The notes below the pieces were generated by a model. The model did not search any database. It was not told where the DNA came from and saw only the letters and a program-made list of their open reading frames with translations. Positions 10,475-20,208 of a stretch of 64,000 bases of DNA are shown in pieces. The translations under genes and the position numbers were made by a program. Source of the stretch: Pseudarthrobacter cellobiosi (lineage in GTDB: Bacteria; Actinomycetota; Actinomycetes; Actinomycetales; Micrococcaceae); NCBI RefSeq assembly GCF_023913755.1, contig NZ_JAMXBJ010000039.1, forward strand, positions 1 through 64,000. The letters run 5' to 3'. Numbering within the stretch: position 1 is the stretch's first letter; each line of letters starts with the position of its first letter.

Positions 10475-11763
10475 TCTCCCGCAGCTTGCGTTCAACAATC
10501 GTCCGCACAACTACAGGGGCGGCACTCTTGCTCGCCCTGGCCGGCTGCGCCGGGGCAGGCGGCAACGCCCGCGTTGACTCCGCTGAAGCATCCGGTGACG
10601 GCACGCTGCGGATCGGGCTGATCCAGGACAGCATAGGGGAGCAGGCCTTCCTCAACGACTCGCAGCTCGCCGCGGCACAACTTGCCATCAAGGAAATCAA
10701 TGCGGCCGGCGGTCACAAGGGCAGACCTGTTGATCTGGTGGTAGGCGCCGGTGATGGCGCAGATGCCCAGGCCAGGAATCTGGCCTCAGCCAAGGTTGAT
10801 GCGGTGATCGGCCCCACGGATTCGAGTCACGCCGCCGCCGCCATCGACGTCCTCTCGGCCGCGCGCGTCCCGCTCGTCTCGCCGGCCAACTCCGCAGCCG
10901 GACTGTCCCGCTACAAGAGCGGCGGCTATTACTTCAGGACGGCCGCGGCGGACGTTGCCCAAGCCTCGGTGCTGGTGAAACTGGCCAAGGACGGCGGCGC
11001 CAAGAGCCTTGCGGTGGTCCACCAGGACAGTGCCTACGGCAAGGACGTTTCGGCCGCGGTGACCGGTGCCGCCAAGAACGCCGGCCTGGAAACCGTTTCC
11101 ACAACCGCATTCAAGCCCGGCGACGCCGGGAACGCTGCAGCCGGTGCCAAGGCCGCCAGACCTGACGCGGTAGTGCTGATTGCGAGGGACGACGCCCAGG
11201 GCGCCATCGCAGAGCTCAATAACGCAGGGCTTTCGGGCAAGAGCATCATCCTGAGCGACGGCGCCTTCGCCCAGTACGGTTCGGGGCTGGGATCCAAGGC
11301 CCTCGACGGCGCCCGTGCAGTGGTGCCGGGTCTGTTGCCGTCTGCGGACTTCCAGGCCCGCCTTGTGTCGGTCAACCCTGCCCTGAAAGACCTTTCGTTC
11401 GCCGCAGAGACCTACGACGCCGTGAACCTTGCGGTCCTGGCGGCAGCGAAGGCTGACGACGATGCCGGCCGCTCCATCGCCGCCAACCTGATCGCCGTCT
11501 CCGGCGGAACAGCAGGCGGGACAGCAGGCGGGCAGCCCGCCGCGCAGGCCTCGGGCCCGGCCACCAAACCGTGCCTGTCCTACACCGACTGCCTCGCGGT
11601 CCTGAAGACCGGGGCAGGCATTAATTACGACGGCGAATCGGGGCCGGTTGCCTTCGACGCCAACGGTGACATCACCACGGCCAACTACATGGTGTTCACC
11701 TACGGCGCAGACAACCGGGCAGTGCTCAGCGGCCGTGAGGCGGCAGGCCGGGCCGCAGGCTGA
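10471..11763 (+). CDS. Periplasmic-binding-type lipoprotein (branched-chain amino acid/Leu-Ile-Val family)
   Basis: 430 residues from a GTG that overlaps the Csp stop by four bases. It has a lipoprotein signal with lipobox LALAGC (Cys26). The rest matches the Peripla_BP_6/LivK type-1 binding fold: [20 protein letters not shown] at the start, [44 protein letters not shown] and [20 protein letters not shown] low-complexity [15 protein letters not shown] insert lies near residues 345-360. No permease or ATPase gene is next to it, so the ligand and even a transport role are uncertain. Confidence 0.88.
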   Translation: MISRSLRSTIVRTTTGAALLLALAGCAGAGGNARVDSAEASGDGTLRIGLIQDSIGEQAFLNDSQLAAAQLAIKEINAAGGHKGRPVDLVVGAGDGADAQARNLASAKVDAVIGPTDSSHAAAAIDVLSAARVPLVSPANSAAGLSRYKSGGYYFRTAAADVAQASVLVKLAKDGGAKSLAVVHQDSAYGKDVSAAVTGAAKNAGLETVSTTAFKPGDAGNAAAGAKAARPDAVVLIARDDAQGAIAELNNAGLSGKSIILSDGAFAQYGSGLGSKALDGARAVVPGLLPSADFQARLVSVNPALKDLSFAAETYDAVNLAVLAAAKADDDAGRSIAANLIAVSGGTAGGTAGGQPAAQASGPATKPCLSYTDCLAVLKTGAGINYDGESGPVAFDANGDITTANYMVFTYGADNRAVLSGREAAGRAAG

Positions 11764-11814
11764 TCGCCGGTGGCGAACGGGCCGCCCTGACAGGACGATT
11801 TGCGGGACCTTTCG

Positions 11815-11841
11815 CTTGCACTCTCACCTAGGGAGTGCTAA
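11815..11841 (+). promoter_or_regulatory. CIRCE element 1 before groEL
   Basis: CTTGCACTC, nine bases, then GAGTGCTAA. The right arm is a perfect CIRCE half-site and the left arm has two mismatches to TTAGCACTC. CIRCE is the operator of the heat-shock repressor HrcA. It overlaps a candidate promoter (11816-11844). Confidence 0.88.
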
Positions 11842-11844
11842 TTA
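11816..11844 (+). promoter_or_regulatory. Candidate groEL promoter inside the CIRCE pair
   Basis: TTGCAC (11816-11821), a 17-base spacer, then TAATTA (11839-11844) form a plausible sigma-70-type promoter. Its -35 and -10 boxes lie in the two arms of CIRCE 1, and transcription would start at the edge of CIRCE 2. This geometry would let HrcA block polymerase directly. The promoter call is by pattern only. Confidence 0.5.
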
Positions 11845-11849
11845 TTGAG

Positions 11850-11876
11850 TTAGCACTCCTACGTACCGACTGCTAA
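11850..11876 (+). promoter_or_regulatory. CIRCE element 2 before groEL
   Basis: TTAGCACTC, nine bases, then GACTGCTAA. The left arm is a perfect half-site and the right arm has one mismatch. It lies eight bases after CIRCE 1, so the two perfect half-sites face outwards from the centre of the pair. Confidence 0.88.
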
Positions 11877-11949
11877 AGCAACGTCCGGTTTGTCCGGCAT
11901 CGGGGCTTTGTGGCGGTCGTGGAGCGAGAGAAATACCTAGCTGGAGTGA

Positions 11950-13683
<1,734 letters not shown>

Positions 13684-13718
13684 TCCCCAGCGCCCGGACT
13701 ACGTTCCGCGCAAACCAT

Positions 13719-13753
13719 AATGCGGCCCCCTCCACTGGAGGGGGCCGCATTTG
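13719..13753 (+). terminator. Rho-independent terminator of groEL
   Basis: A perfect 15-base-pair stem, AATGCGGCCCCCTCC and its complement, with a four-base loop, followed by TTG. A group II intron 5' end appears to begin a few bases later. Confidence 0.92.
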
Positions 13754-13755
13754 TT

Positions 13756-14045
13756 GTACGCCCAGCGTGGGCATCCGCTTGGAGGTGTGAGTCCTCTGAA
13801 GGAGAAGGTGTTAACTTCTAGCCAATGGCAACTGCGTCATCGCGAGGTGGGGTGGCAACGAAGTCGGAGGCAATTCCCTGCACCGAGGGACACGATCCGC
13901 ATAGAAGGCATGTTGGTCGGGGTAAGCCGGCAACAGATGGTGAAGCCCGTTCCACCGAAACGGCCAGTGTGTAGATGCGGCGGCAGGGGGAAAGTGAGTG
14001 TTCTTATCTGGGGAGGTCTGTCCCAGTGCGTCATCCAGGAGACCG
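13756..14045 (+). mobile_element. Group II intron 5' fragment (no reverse transcriptase)
   Basis: Starting GTACGCCCAGCG, the sequence has the order of short blocks typical of bacterial group II intron domain I-III. These include GGAGGTGTGAGTCCTC, GGTGTTAAC, GGCAACTGCGTCATCGCGAG, GGCAACGAAG, GCATAGAAGGC, GTAAGCCGGCAACAGA, GTGAAGCCC, GTGTAGATGCGGCGG and finally TGGGGAGGTCTGTCCC near the start of domain IV. No reverse-transcriptase frame and no recognisable domain V follow, so the element is truncated. It sits just past the groEL terminator stem, the kind of site used by group IIC introns. The family call rests on recalled block order; the 3' boundary is approximate. Confidence 0.65.
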
Positions 14046-14062
14046 GGTGGAGCGGCGCGGCT

Positions 14063-14395
14063 TTAAGGGTCGTCACTGATGCAACAGAATTCCTGATCGA
14101 GAACAACCGGTTGATTCAGAGGGTCCATTTCAACGCCACCTCCGCTTTTCCTGTTATCGCAGATCCGTTCTGGCTTCCTGTTCTGTTGATCCTGGCCCAC
14201 GTCACCCGGCATGCGGCTATGCAGGCTGCCAAGCGCGGCGTACGTCAGGCACTCATCTAGCAAGTATTCCGCAACGGCGTTAGGTCCGCCCGAAACCAGG
14301 GGACATCCCGTCTTTACCAAGGATCAGGCACGAGCCGGATCCGGGTCATCGTTGACAACAGGACTGGCAATATCATTACGGTGACAAAGGGGTAG
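14063..14395 (+). pseudogene. 3' remnant of a secreted toxin-like gene, interrupted by an amber codon
   Basis: From about 14063 the frame reads like a protein: VVTDATEFLIENNRLIQRVH, FNATSAFPVIADPFW, then a hydrophobic stretch. It stops at TAG (14258-14260). The same frame continues without a shift as QVFRNGVRSARNQGTSRLYQ and RIRVIVDNRTGNIITVTKG to TAG at 14393-14395. The final motif resembles the DUF4258-like C-termini of secreted or polymorphic toxins, and the IADPFW block resembles their linkers. The 5' part has been replaced by the intron fragment. Only three bases separate its end from the next small gene, suggesting an old toxin-partner pair. Function is inferred from motif resemblance. 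Confidence 0.55.
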
Positions 14396-14398
14396 CCG

Positions 14399-14623
14399 AT
14401 GAAAATTACCTATGACAAAGAAGCCGGCGCCGCATACGTCCAACTCGTCGATGAAGTCCGCGATGACGAAGCGTCGACGCAGGTGCATTCGATAGAAACA
14501 CCCGGGCGGAAAGGCGAGATCATTATTGACTTTGATGCCGAAGGGCGCATTCTGGGCGTGGAAATTCTCGGGGCCAAGGATGTGCTGCGCGAAGAAACCC
14601 TCGCCCTGGCGGAACGTCTATAG
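14399..14623 (+). CDS. DUF2283 protein, possible antitoxin/immunity partner
   Basis: 74 residues. The sequence MKITYDKEAGAAYVQLVDE, followed by IIIDFDAEGRILGVEILGA, is the DUF2283 family pattern. Members are small, single-domain proteins of unproven role. DUF2283 genes are often found next to DUF4258-type genes and are suspected antitoxins. Here the gene starts three bases after the remnant with a DUF4258-like tail, so the tight spacing supports an original two-gene unit. It appears intact while its partner is broken. A GC-rich hairpin follows the stop. Confidence 0.85.
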   Translation: MKITYDKEAGAAYVQLVDEVRDDEASTQVHSIETPGRKGEIIIDFDAEGRILGVEILGAKDVLREETLALAERL

Positions 14624-14630
14624 CAGGCCC

Positions 14631-14660
14631 GGGCGGGCAGCGTGGACCGGCTGCCCGCCC
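14631..14660 (+). terminator. GC-rich hairpin after the DUF2283 gene
   Basis: GGGCGGGCAG pairs with CTGCCCGCCC around an eight-to-ten-base loop, eight bases after the stop codon. There is no T-run, so termination is only likely. Confidence 0.5.
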
Positions 14661-14790
14661 AACAGGCGGCCCGCCGCAACCAATCTGCGCGGCTTTCCGG
14701 GCGTCCGCGGTCATCCGAAGCGGGACGGTGAATCCGAGAGATTCGGAATCTTCCCGACCGGCACAACAGCTGTCCGCACTAAGGGCGATG
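14661..14790. other. Spacer without recognisable content
   Basis: No protein-like frame, repeat or structured element stands out between the DUF2283 hairpin and the start of the IS110 remnant region. Confidence 0.4.
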
Positions 14791-15480
14791 CTAACGACGG
14801 CGCCGGTCCTTCGCGAACTCGTGGTCCCGTAGCCGCTGATGTACGGTGCTCCGGCGGTCCTGATAACGATGCCGCGACGTCCAAACGGTCAACGCCTCGA
14901 ACGTCTGGAAGGGCGAGGTCCCCGTTCGGAATCCCCGCCGTCTGCTAGCCGGATCGCTGGACTGTTCAGGCGGCCACCTGGCTGCCCTTACCGGGGCCGG
15001 GTTGTAGGTGGTGCCGGCGCGGAGCGGGGCCCAGAGGACGTTGAGACGGCGCCGTGCGAGGGAGAGCATGGCCTGGATGTGGGTTTTCCTTCGGTGCGTT
15101 TGCGGTCGTAGTAGGTCCGTGAGGCGGGGCAGCTTTTCAGGGCCGAGGGCCCGGAGAGGTAGAAGACCCGGAGGAGCCGCCGGTCGTAGCGCCGGGGCCG
15201 GTGGTGGTTGCCGGTTTTCCTGCCGGAGTCCCTGGGCGCCGGGGCGAGCCGGCGACGTCGGCGAACCGGTCCGCGGTTTGAAAAATCGTGAGGTCTCCGC
15301 CGGTGGCACCGAGGAACTCGGCGCGAGGACGGGTCTGAAGCCGGCCATGCTGAGCAAGGTCTGGGTGTGCCGGTGTTCGGTGACCTTGTCGCGGATCAGC
15401 GCATCGAGGTCGGCCCGATTGTGTCGCGCTTCGACTTCGGCGTCAAGGCTTTTCGGTAAGCGGTTTCCCGAATGCTGGCT
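14791..15480 (-). mobile_element. IS110-family transposase remnant (C-terminal part)
   Basis: Reading right to left, the frame begins LDAEVEARHNRADLDALI and LLSMAGFRPVLAPSSS, then continues to RRKTHIQAMLSLARRRLNVLW. This matches the C-terminal Transposase_20 region of IS110-family enzymes (LxSMAGFGPVLAA, and KxHxQAMLALARRRxNVLWAML). The N-terminal DEDD domain is missing. The middle (around 15120-15300) has shifted frame: GLRQENRQPPPAPAL sits where the family reads a glycine-rich SGN-H-RPRRYDR block. No terminal repeats were identified. It is a decayed fragment and cannot encode an active transposase. Confidence 0.75.
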
Positions 15481-15516
15481 GAACCGGTTGTCGCCGCTGT
15501 CTGGCAGGATGGTTAG

Positions 15517-16518
15517 GTGACAATTACTGCAGCGGCCGACGGTTCGGCTTTAGGAAATCCCGGCCCGGCCGGTTGGGCCTGGTATGTGAACGACGACTGC
15601 TGGCGCGCCGGGGGATGGCCGCACGGCACCAACAACCAGGGCGAGCTGATGGCCGTCCTGGATCTGTTCCGCGCCACGGCCCACGTCCCGGAGGAGGACC
15701 TGAGGGTCCTGTGCGACAGCCAGTACGTGATCAACTCCATCACAAAGTGGATGCCGGGCTGGAAACGCAAGGGCTGGCGAAAGGCCGACGGCAAACCCGT
15801 CCTGAACGTGGAGCTGCTCAAGGAACTTGACCGGGAAATCGCCGGGCGGAAATACACCTTCGAATGGGTCAAGGGCCACGCAGGCCACGACCTCAATGAG
15901 GCAGCCGATGTCCGCGCGCGTGCTGCCGCCACCGCGTACCAGCAGGGTGTGGCAGCGCGTTCAGGCCCAGGGTTCGCGGGAGCCCCGGAAGCGGTTGGCT
16001 CAGCGGTTGATAGCCGGGTCGCCGTCAGCTCCGGGGCAGGCACTGTAGTGACCGGCTCCGACGGTCAGGGTTCGTACGGCCAGGACCTCTTCAATCAAGG
16101 CCCCTACGACGAGCCGGACCTCTTCAGCGAACTGGAGAGCGACTCATTCATCCCGTCGGAGTCCGCCGGGGCTGAGATGAGCCCCGAAGCGATCGTCGAG
16201 GCCCTCGAACGCGAGTTGTCGGGCGCCGACATCCGTGGCGACATCGGCCGCACCGGCGTCCTCCTGCACCCTGATTTTATGGAGATCGGAACCTCGGGCA
16301 GGCTATGGACCCGTGACGCAACGATGATGGCACTGGAAGAGGAACCGGCCCAGCACACTGAACTGGAGGTCCTGGGTGCGGACCGCATCGGCACCAGCGC
16401 GATCCTGCTGACGTGCCGAAGCTACTCGCGCTTAGGCACGGTTCTCCATAGCTCATTGTGGGTCTTGGACGGCACCAGGTGGCGGCTCCGGTTCCGCCAG
16501 GGAACGCCGGAGGCCTAG
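15517..16518 (+). CDS. rnhA: RNase HI fused to an NTF2-like (DUF4440) domain
   Basis: 333 residues from a GTG start. Residues 1-~145 are RNase HI, which cuts the RNA strand of RNA-DNA hybrids: the DEDD metal ligands are visible as Asp8, Glu43, Asp67 and Asp131. The basic handle GWKRKGWRKADGKPV is at 81-95 and WVKGHAGHDLNE at 118-128. A long Gly/Ser/Asp-rich linker (~145-225) follows. Residues ~225-333 (ELSGADIRGDIGRTGVLLHP, FMEIGTSGRLWTRD, WVLDGTRWRLRFRQG) form a complete NTF2-like DUF4440 domain. E. coli RnhA is 155 residues, so the second half is an addition. What the extra domain does is not evident. Confidence 0.92.
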   Translation: MTITAAADGSALGNPGPAGWAWYVNDDCWRAGGWPHGTNNQGELMAVLDLFRATAHVPEEDLRVLCDSQYVINSITKWMPGWKRKGWRKADGKPVLNVELLKELDREIAGRKYTFEWVKGHAGHDLNEAADVRARAAATAYQQGVAARSGPGFAGAPEAVGSAVDSRVAVSSGAGTVVTGSDGQGSYGQDLFNQGPYDEPDLFSELESDSFIPSESAGAEMSPEAIVEALERELSGADIRGDIGRTGVLLHPDFMEIGTSGRLWTRDATMMALEEEPAQHTELEVLGADRIGTSAILLTCRSYSRLGTVLHSSLWVLDGTRWRLRFRQGTPEA

Positions 16519-16538
16519 AGGGCATTTCGGCCACGGAC

Positions 16539-16826
16539 TCAGCTGAAACGCTGGGTGTTGCCCTGTTCGGCCTGGGCATAGGTGGACGCTGCCGATGCCA
16601 GCGCCATGTTGATGGATGCCAGCGACGCCTCCACCTTGCCCTGCGTGAGTGTCCACTCGGTCACCAGGGCCTGGAAGTTGTTGGCAGCCGAGCCTCGCCA
16701 GGTGGACTGCAGTTCGTCCAGGCCGCGCTTCATGGTCTGGACGTCCGAGCTGATCCGGTCCACGGTTGCTTTGACGTTGGCCGACTTGAGCTGAAGGAGT
16801 TCGGTGTCGACGGAAATGATGCTCAT
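16539..16826 (-). CDS. WXG100-family (ESAT-6-like) secreted protein
   Basis: 95 residues. WXG100 proteins are small helical hairpins exported by ESX/type VII secretion. The central turn is W43-R-G45 (STWRGSAANNF), and a C-terminal YAQAE (83-87) fits the YxxxD/E export signal. The ATG at 16826 is chosen because MSIISVDTELLQLKSA is the usual compact start; an upstream in-frame start would add eleven unrelated residues. It is a single gene with no paired WXG100 gene, EccC ATPase or other ESX gene in view, so the secretion system must lie elsewhere. Confidence 0.92.
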   Translation of the reverse strand: MSIISVDTELLQLKSANVKATVDRISSDVQTMKRGLDELQSTWRGSAANNFQALVTEWTLTQGKVEASLASINMALASAASTYAQAEQGNTQRFS

Positions 16827-16935
16827 GGCTTGCTGCCTCTCGAAGTAGTGGGACAGCATCTGCTGCCCGCCCGGCTGCTCCGGGCCACTACAGCGAGCCT
16901 ACGGACGGGCACTGCCCCCTTGCCACGCTCCATGG

Positions 16936-18483
16936 CTATATGTGGATAACCTTGCCATCTCCGTGGCCTCCGTCCAGAGGATCGCCATCCTGCCCGGCCG
17001 ATCGGCCCGAAGGCGCTTCCGCTAGGTGCTCATCGCCGGAGGGAGCCTCGTTGGTGGCGTCGTCCCTGAGAGGCAGGCTGACCACCAAGGTAGCCCCGCC
17101 GCCGTCGGTCGTTTCCACCCTGACGGACCCGCCGTGTGATCCCACGATGGCAGCCACAATCGCGAGCCCCAGGCCGCTGCCGCCGGTCTCACGCGTCCGG
17201 GACGTGTCCGCCCGGTAGAAACGCTCGAACACCTTGGACGCATCCTCTTCCGAGATGCCAGGGCCATGGTCCCGGACCTCGATCACGGCGAGCGGCTGCC
17301 CGCCGTCGGAGGTCCGGACCCCGACGCCGAGTTCGATCGGGCTGCCCTCCGGGGTGTAGCGCAGGGCGTTCCCCACGAGGTTCCCCACCACCTGTCGCAG
17401 TTTGGCCTCGTCACCGAGCACCGGGGCGGGTGCGGCCCGGTCGTCACCAAGGCCGGTCAGGGATACGGGACGGGAGCGGTCGCTTGCCTGCGTGTCCACC
17501 ACTGCATCGTGGGCGATCAGCTGCAGGTCAACGGGCTTTTGCTGGAGCGGGCGCTGTTCGTCCAGGCGCGCCAGCAGGAGGAGGTCCTCCACCATTGAAC
17601 CCATCCGTTTGGCTTCACTTTCGATCCGCCCCATGGCCGTGGCCACGTCCTCGTTGGTGGCCAGCGCGCCATGGCGGTAGAGCTCGGAGAAACCCCTGAT
17701 GGTCACGAGGGGGGTACGCAGTTCGTGGGAGGCGTCGGCTGCGAACCGGCGCATTCTGCCTTCGGAGGCTGTCCTGGCGGCGAAGGCCGTCTCGATGTGC
17801 GCCAGCATGGCGTTCAGCGAGCTGCCGAGCCGCCCCACTTCGGTGCCGGGATTCTCGACGTCCACCCGCCGGGACAGGTCGCCGGCGGCGATCGCCGCCG
17901 CGGTCTTTTCCACCTTGGCCAGTGGCCGGAACGACCGCGACACGGTCCAACTGGCGATCAGGGAGGCCAGCAGCAGGGTGAGCAGGCCGACGCCGGTGAC
18001 CACCAGGGTGGCGTGCTTGAGGACATCGTCCACGCTTTGCAGCGGCAATCCAATGACAACCACGGCGGGACGGCCGATATAGAGCACGGTCACCGCGACC
18101 ACCCGCCAGTTCTGGCCGTCGGTGCCCCTGACCTGGTACGGGCGGGTGCCCCGGTCCTGGGCGTCCTCAACGGAGATGGTTGAGATGTCGGGGTGGTCGT
18201 CCGGATCGCCGCCCAACAGCTGGGGGTCCTCACCAGGGGTGTAAAGGATCAGCGAATAGTCAGTGGGGACCATCGGGTTGGGTGCCTGCAGCTGGGTGAA
18301 CGAGCGCTGCTTGCTGGCGAGGTCGACGGCGGCGTACAGCTTGTCATCCACCTGCCCCTGGAGGTAGCTGTGCAGCAGCGTGAGGGTGCCGGCGCCGGTT
18401 GAGGTCAGCGCAACAATCAGCAGTGCCATGATCATGGCCACCAGCTGGGACCTCAACGAGGCCGATTTCCACCGCTGGAGCAA
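16936..18483 (-). CDS. Two-component sensor histidine kinase (HAMP, HisKA, HATPase)
   Basis: 515 residues from a TTG start two bases after the regulator's stop codon. Membrane helices lie at about 14-38 and 158-180, flanking an extracytoplasmic sensor domain of ~120 residues. A HAMP segment follows (181-235), then HisKA with the phospho-accepting His253 in SHELRTPL. The ATP-binding domain holds LVGNALRYTPEG, DHGPGIS and GGSGLGLAIV. The layout matches the MprB/TcrY-like class of actinobacterial envelope sensors. The signal it senses is unknown. It surely works with the regulator encoded just upstream. Confidence 0.95.
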   Translation of the reverse strand: MLQRWKSASLRSQLVAMIMALLIVALTSTGAGTLTLLHSYLQGQVDDKLYAAVDLASKQRSFTQLQAPNPMVPTDYSLILYTPGEDPQLLGGDPDDHPDISTISVEDAQDRGTRPYQVRGTDGQNWRVVAVTVLYIGRPAVVVIGLPLQSVDDVLKHATLVVTGVGLLTLLLASLIASWTVSRSFRPLAKVEKTAAAIAAGDLSRRVDVENPGTEVGRLGSSLNAMLAHIETAFAARTASEGRMRRFAADASHELRTPLVTIRGFSELYRHGALATNEDVATAMGRIESEAKRMGSMVEDLLLLARLDEQRPLQQKPVDLQLIAHDAVVDTQASDRSRPVSLTGLGDDRAAPAPVLGDEAKLRQVVGNLVGNALRYTPEGSPIELGVGVRTSDGGQPLAVIEVRDHGPGISEEDASKVFERFYRADTSRTRETGGSGLGLAIVAAIVGSHGGSVRVETTDGGGATLVVSLPLRDDATNEAPSGDEHLAEAPSGRSAGQDGDPLDGGHGDGKVIHI

Positions 18484-18485
18484 GG

Positions 18486-19196
18486 TCAGCGCTTCTCTGC
18501 CGTCCGGAGCACGTAGCCGACTCCGCGTTTGGTCTGGATCAGGGCCGGTGCGTCCGGATCAATGTCCACCTTGCGCCGGAGGTAGGAGATGTAGGACTCC
18601 ACGATCGAGGCGTCGCCGTTGAAGTTGTACTCCCAGACGTGGTCCAGGATCTGGGATTTCGACAGCACCCGGTTGGGGTTCAGCATGAGGTACCGGAGGA
18701 GCTTGAATTCCGTGGGGGACAGTTCGATCACGGTGCCGCCGCGGCGCACTTCGTGGGCGTCGTCGTCGAGCTCCAGGTCGTCCACCCGGATCACGGCGTC
18801 GTCGTCGAGCAGGGGCTGGGTGCGGCGCAGGACGGCACGGATGCGGGCTACTACCTCGTCCAGGCTGAACGGCTTGGTGACGTAGTCATCCCCGCCTACT
18901 GTGAGGCCGGTGACCTTGTCCTCGGTGTCGTCCTTCGCCGTGAGGAACAGGACCGGGAAGTGCTTGCCCGACGCCCGCAGCTTGCGGGTGACGGTGAAGC
19001 CATCCATGTCCGGCAGCATCACGTCCAGCACCGCCAAATCGGGCGCGTGGAGCTCGGCGGCGGCCAGCGCGTCACGGCCGTTGGCGGCAGAGACCACCTC
19101 GAAGCCTGCGAAGCGGAGCGAGGTGGACAGCAGCTCGCGGATGTTGGGTTCGTCATCAACAACTAGCAGCTTGGCTTCTGGGCCGGTCTTCTTCAT
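18486..19196 (-). CDS. OmpR-family response regulator
   Basis: 236 residues. The receiver domain (1-~120) has the acidic pocket VVDDEP, the phosphorylation site Asp58 (LAVLDVMLPD) and the conserved Lys108 (YVTKPF). The DNA-binding winged helix (~140-236) has ELSPTEFKLLRYLMLNPNRV, SYISYLRRKVD and the ending KRGVGYVLR. The ATG at 19196 (MKKTGPEAKLL) is chosen over an upstream in-frame start that would add fifteen unlike residues. It is the first gene of a two-gene operon with its kinase. Confidence 0.95.
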   Translation of the reverse strand: MKKTGPEAKLLVVDDEPNIRELLSTSLRFAGFEVVSAANGRDALAAAELHAPDLAVLDVMLPDMDGFTVTRKLRASGKHFPVLFLTAKDDTEDKVTGLTVGGDDYVTKPFSLDEVVARIRAVLRRTQPLLDDDAVIRVDDLELDDDAHEVRRGGTVIELSPTEFKLLRYLMLNPNRVLSKSQILDHVWEYNFNGDASIVESYISYLRRKVDIDPDAPALIQTKRGVGYVLRTAEKR

Positions 19197-19271
19197 GTTC
19201 CCATCATGCTCCCAGAATCTGTGAGTTGTCTGGATGTTCACTGTGCTTTGCGGGGGAGGCTGGAGGCCTTA

Positions 19272-19772
19272 TCACCAGCCGAGCGTACCCGGGCCGCCTT
19301 TGAATGGGCCCACCACCTTGCCGGTGATCCAGCCTCCGTAAAAGCCGCCTTCCTGCGGGCGCACCCTTTCGCCGTCAATCTCACACCGGTCCATCCGGCC
19401 GGGGTAAAGAGCGACGCGGCCAGCAAGAATCTCAAACCCCGAGGCCGGCGTGGGGTAGTACCAGCCCGCTTCTTCCGCCACTGTCCCGCCGGAGCGAACG
19501 GTGAGGTACTTAGCCGTGCCCTTGAACTCGCAGAAACTGTTTCCGGGCGCCGGCTCCAGCATGCCCGGGCTGAACGCGGAACGGAGCAGGTAGTAGACCG
19601 GCGGGTGGCTTGTCTCCAACACCCGGACCGAGTCCGTCGTGTCCAGGATCAGTAGACCGCCCAGGAAGATCCGGACCCTTTCCTGACTTCGTTCAACGCC
19701 GGGCGGGCGTGGGTAGTCCCATACCGATTCCTGGCCGGGGAGGGGAACAACCCGCTTGATGTTTTTCTTCAC
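19272..19772 (-). CDS. DUF427 protein
   Basis: About 166 residues. DUF427 proteins are small beta-rich actinobacterial proteins of unknown function. Two tandem-like blocks are visible: SVRVLETSHPPVYYLLRSA with FCEFKGTAKYLTV, and ALYPGRMDRCEIDGERV. The closing segment is FYGGWITGKVVGPFKGGPG, typical of the family. The GTG at 19772 starts where homologues begin (VKKNIKRVVPLPGQ); an alternative GTG at 19826 would add 18 residues. Neither start has a convincing ribosome site. It is transcribed away from the small gene at 19951. Confidence 0.87.
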   Translation of the reverse strand: MKKNIKRVVPLPGQESVWDYPRPPGVERSQERVRIFLGGLLILDTTDSVRVLETSHPPVYYLLRSAFSPGMLEPAPGNSFCEFKGTAKYLTVRSGGTVAEEAGWYYPTPASGFEILAGRVALYPGRMDRCEIDGERVRPQEGGFYGGWITGKVVGPFKGGPGTLGW

Positions 19773-19950
19773 TCTTCCAGTGTGGCAGGCGCCGTCGGGA
19801 ACGTATTTGCAGTCCGGAACGTTCACGGCCTTTGGGTTCCCAGGTGGGGGGGCGCGGGAATATAGTGGGGCTATTGGCCCCGCCAGGGCCTACTTCCCGC
19901 TTCAAATCAGTGCCTCACAGCTTCACTGCCGCTTAAGGGGAACAACCACC

Positions 19951-20208
19951 ATGACTGACTTCGACACGTCCGACAGCACCGCAACCACCGACCGCAGCAT
20001 TCGGGACTGGGCCGACCTGGCGGAGGAGATGTGGTCTTATCTCACGGGCAAGGGCGCTGCCATCAATTACCAGTTCGTCGATATGACCGTAGAAGTTCCC
20101 CGGGACATCGGCCCCGATGCTCCGCGCGCGACTTGGAAGCTCAACGGCAGTCTGCGCGTGACCACCAGCGACAAGGATGCCCCAGGTTCCGACCAGAACG
20201 GCGCATGA
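19951..20208 (+). CDS. Small acidic conserved protein, partner of the FHA gene
   Basis: 85 residues, preceded by AAGGGG at a good distance from the ATG. The protein is acidic and Asp/Thr-rich at its start. It then holds SIRDWADLAEEMWSYLTGKG and a strand-rich end (INYQFVDMTVEVPRDIG). I do not recognise a named family. Its last codon overlaps the FHA gene as ATGA, so the two are almost certainly co-translated and probably act together. Confidence 0.75.
   Translation: MTDFDTSDSTATTDRSIRDWADLAEEMWSYLTGKGAAINYQFVDMTVEVPRDIGPDAPRATWKLNGSLRVTTSDKDAPGSDQNGA

Noticed and set aside
13751..14260. 169-codon plus-strand frame taken as one gene
   Set aside because: Its first 100 codons fall on the group II intron blocks and are not protein-like; only the last part is, as a gene remnant.
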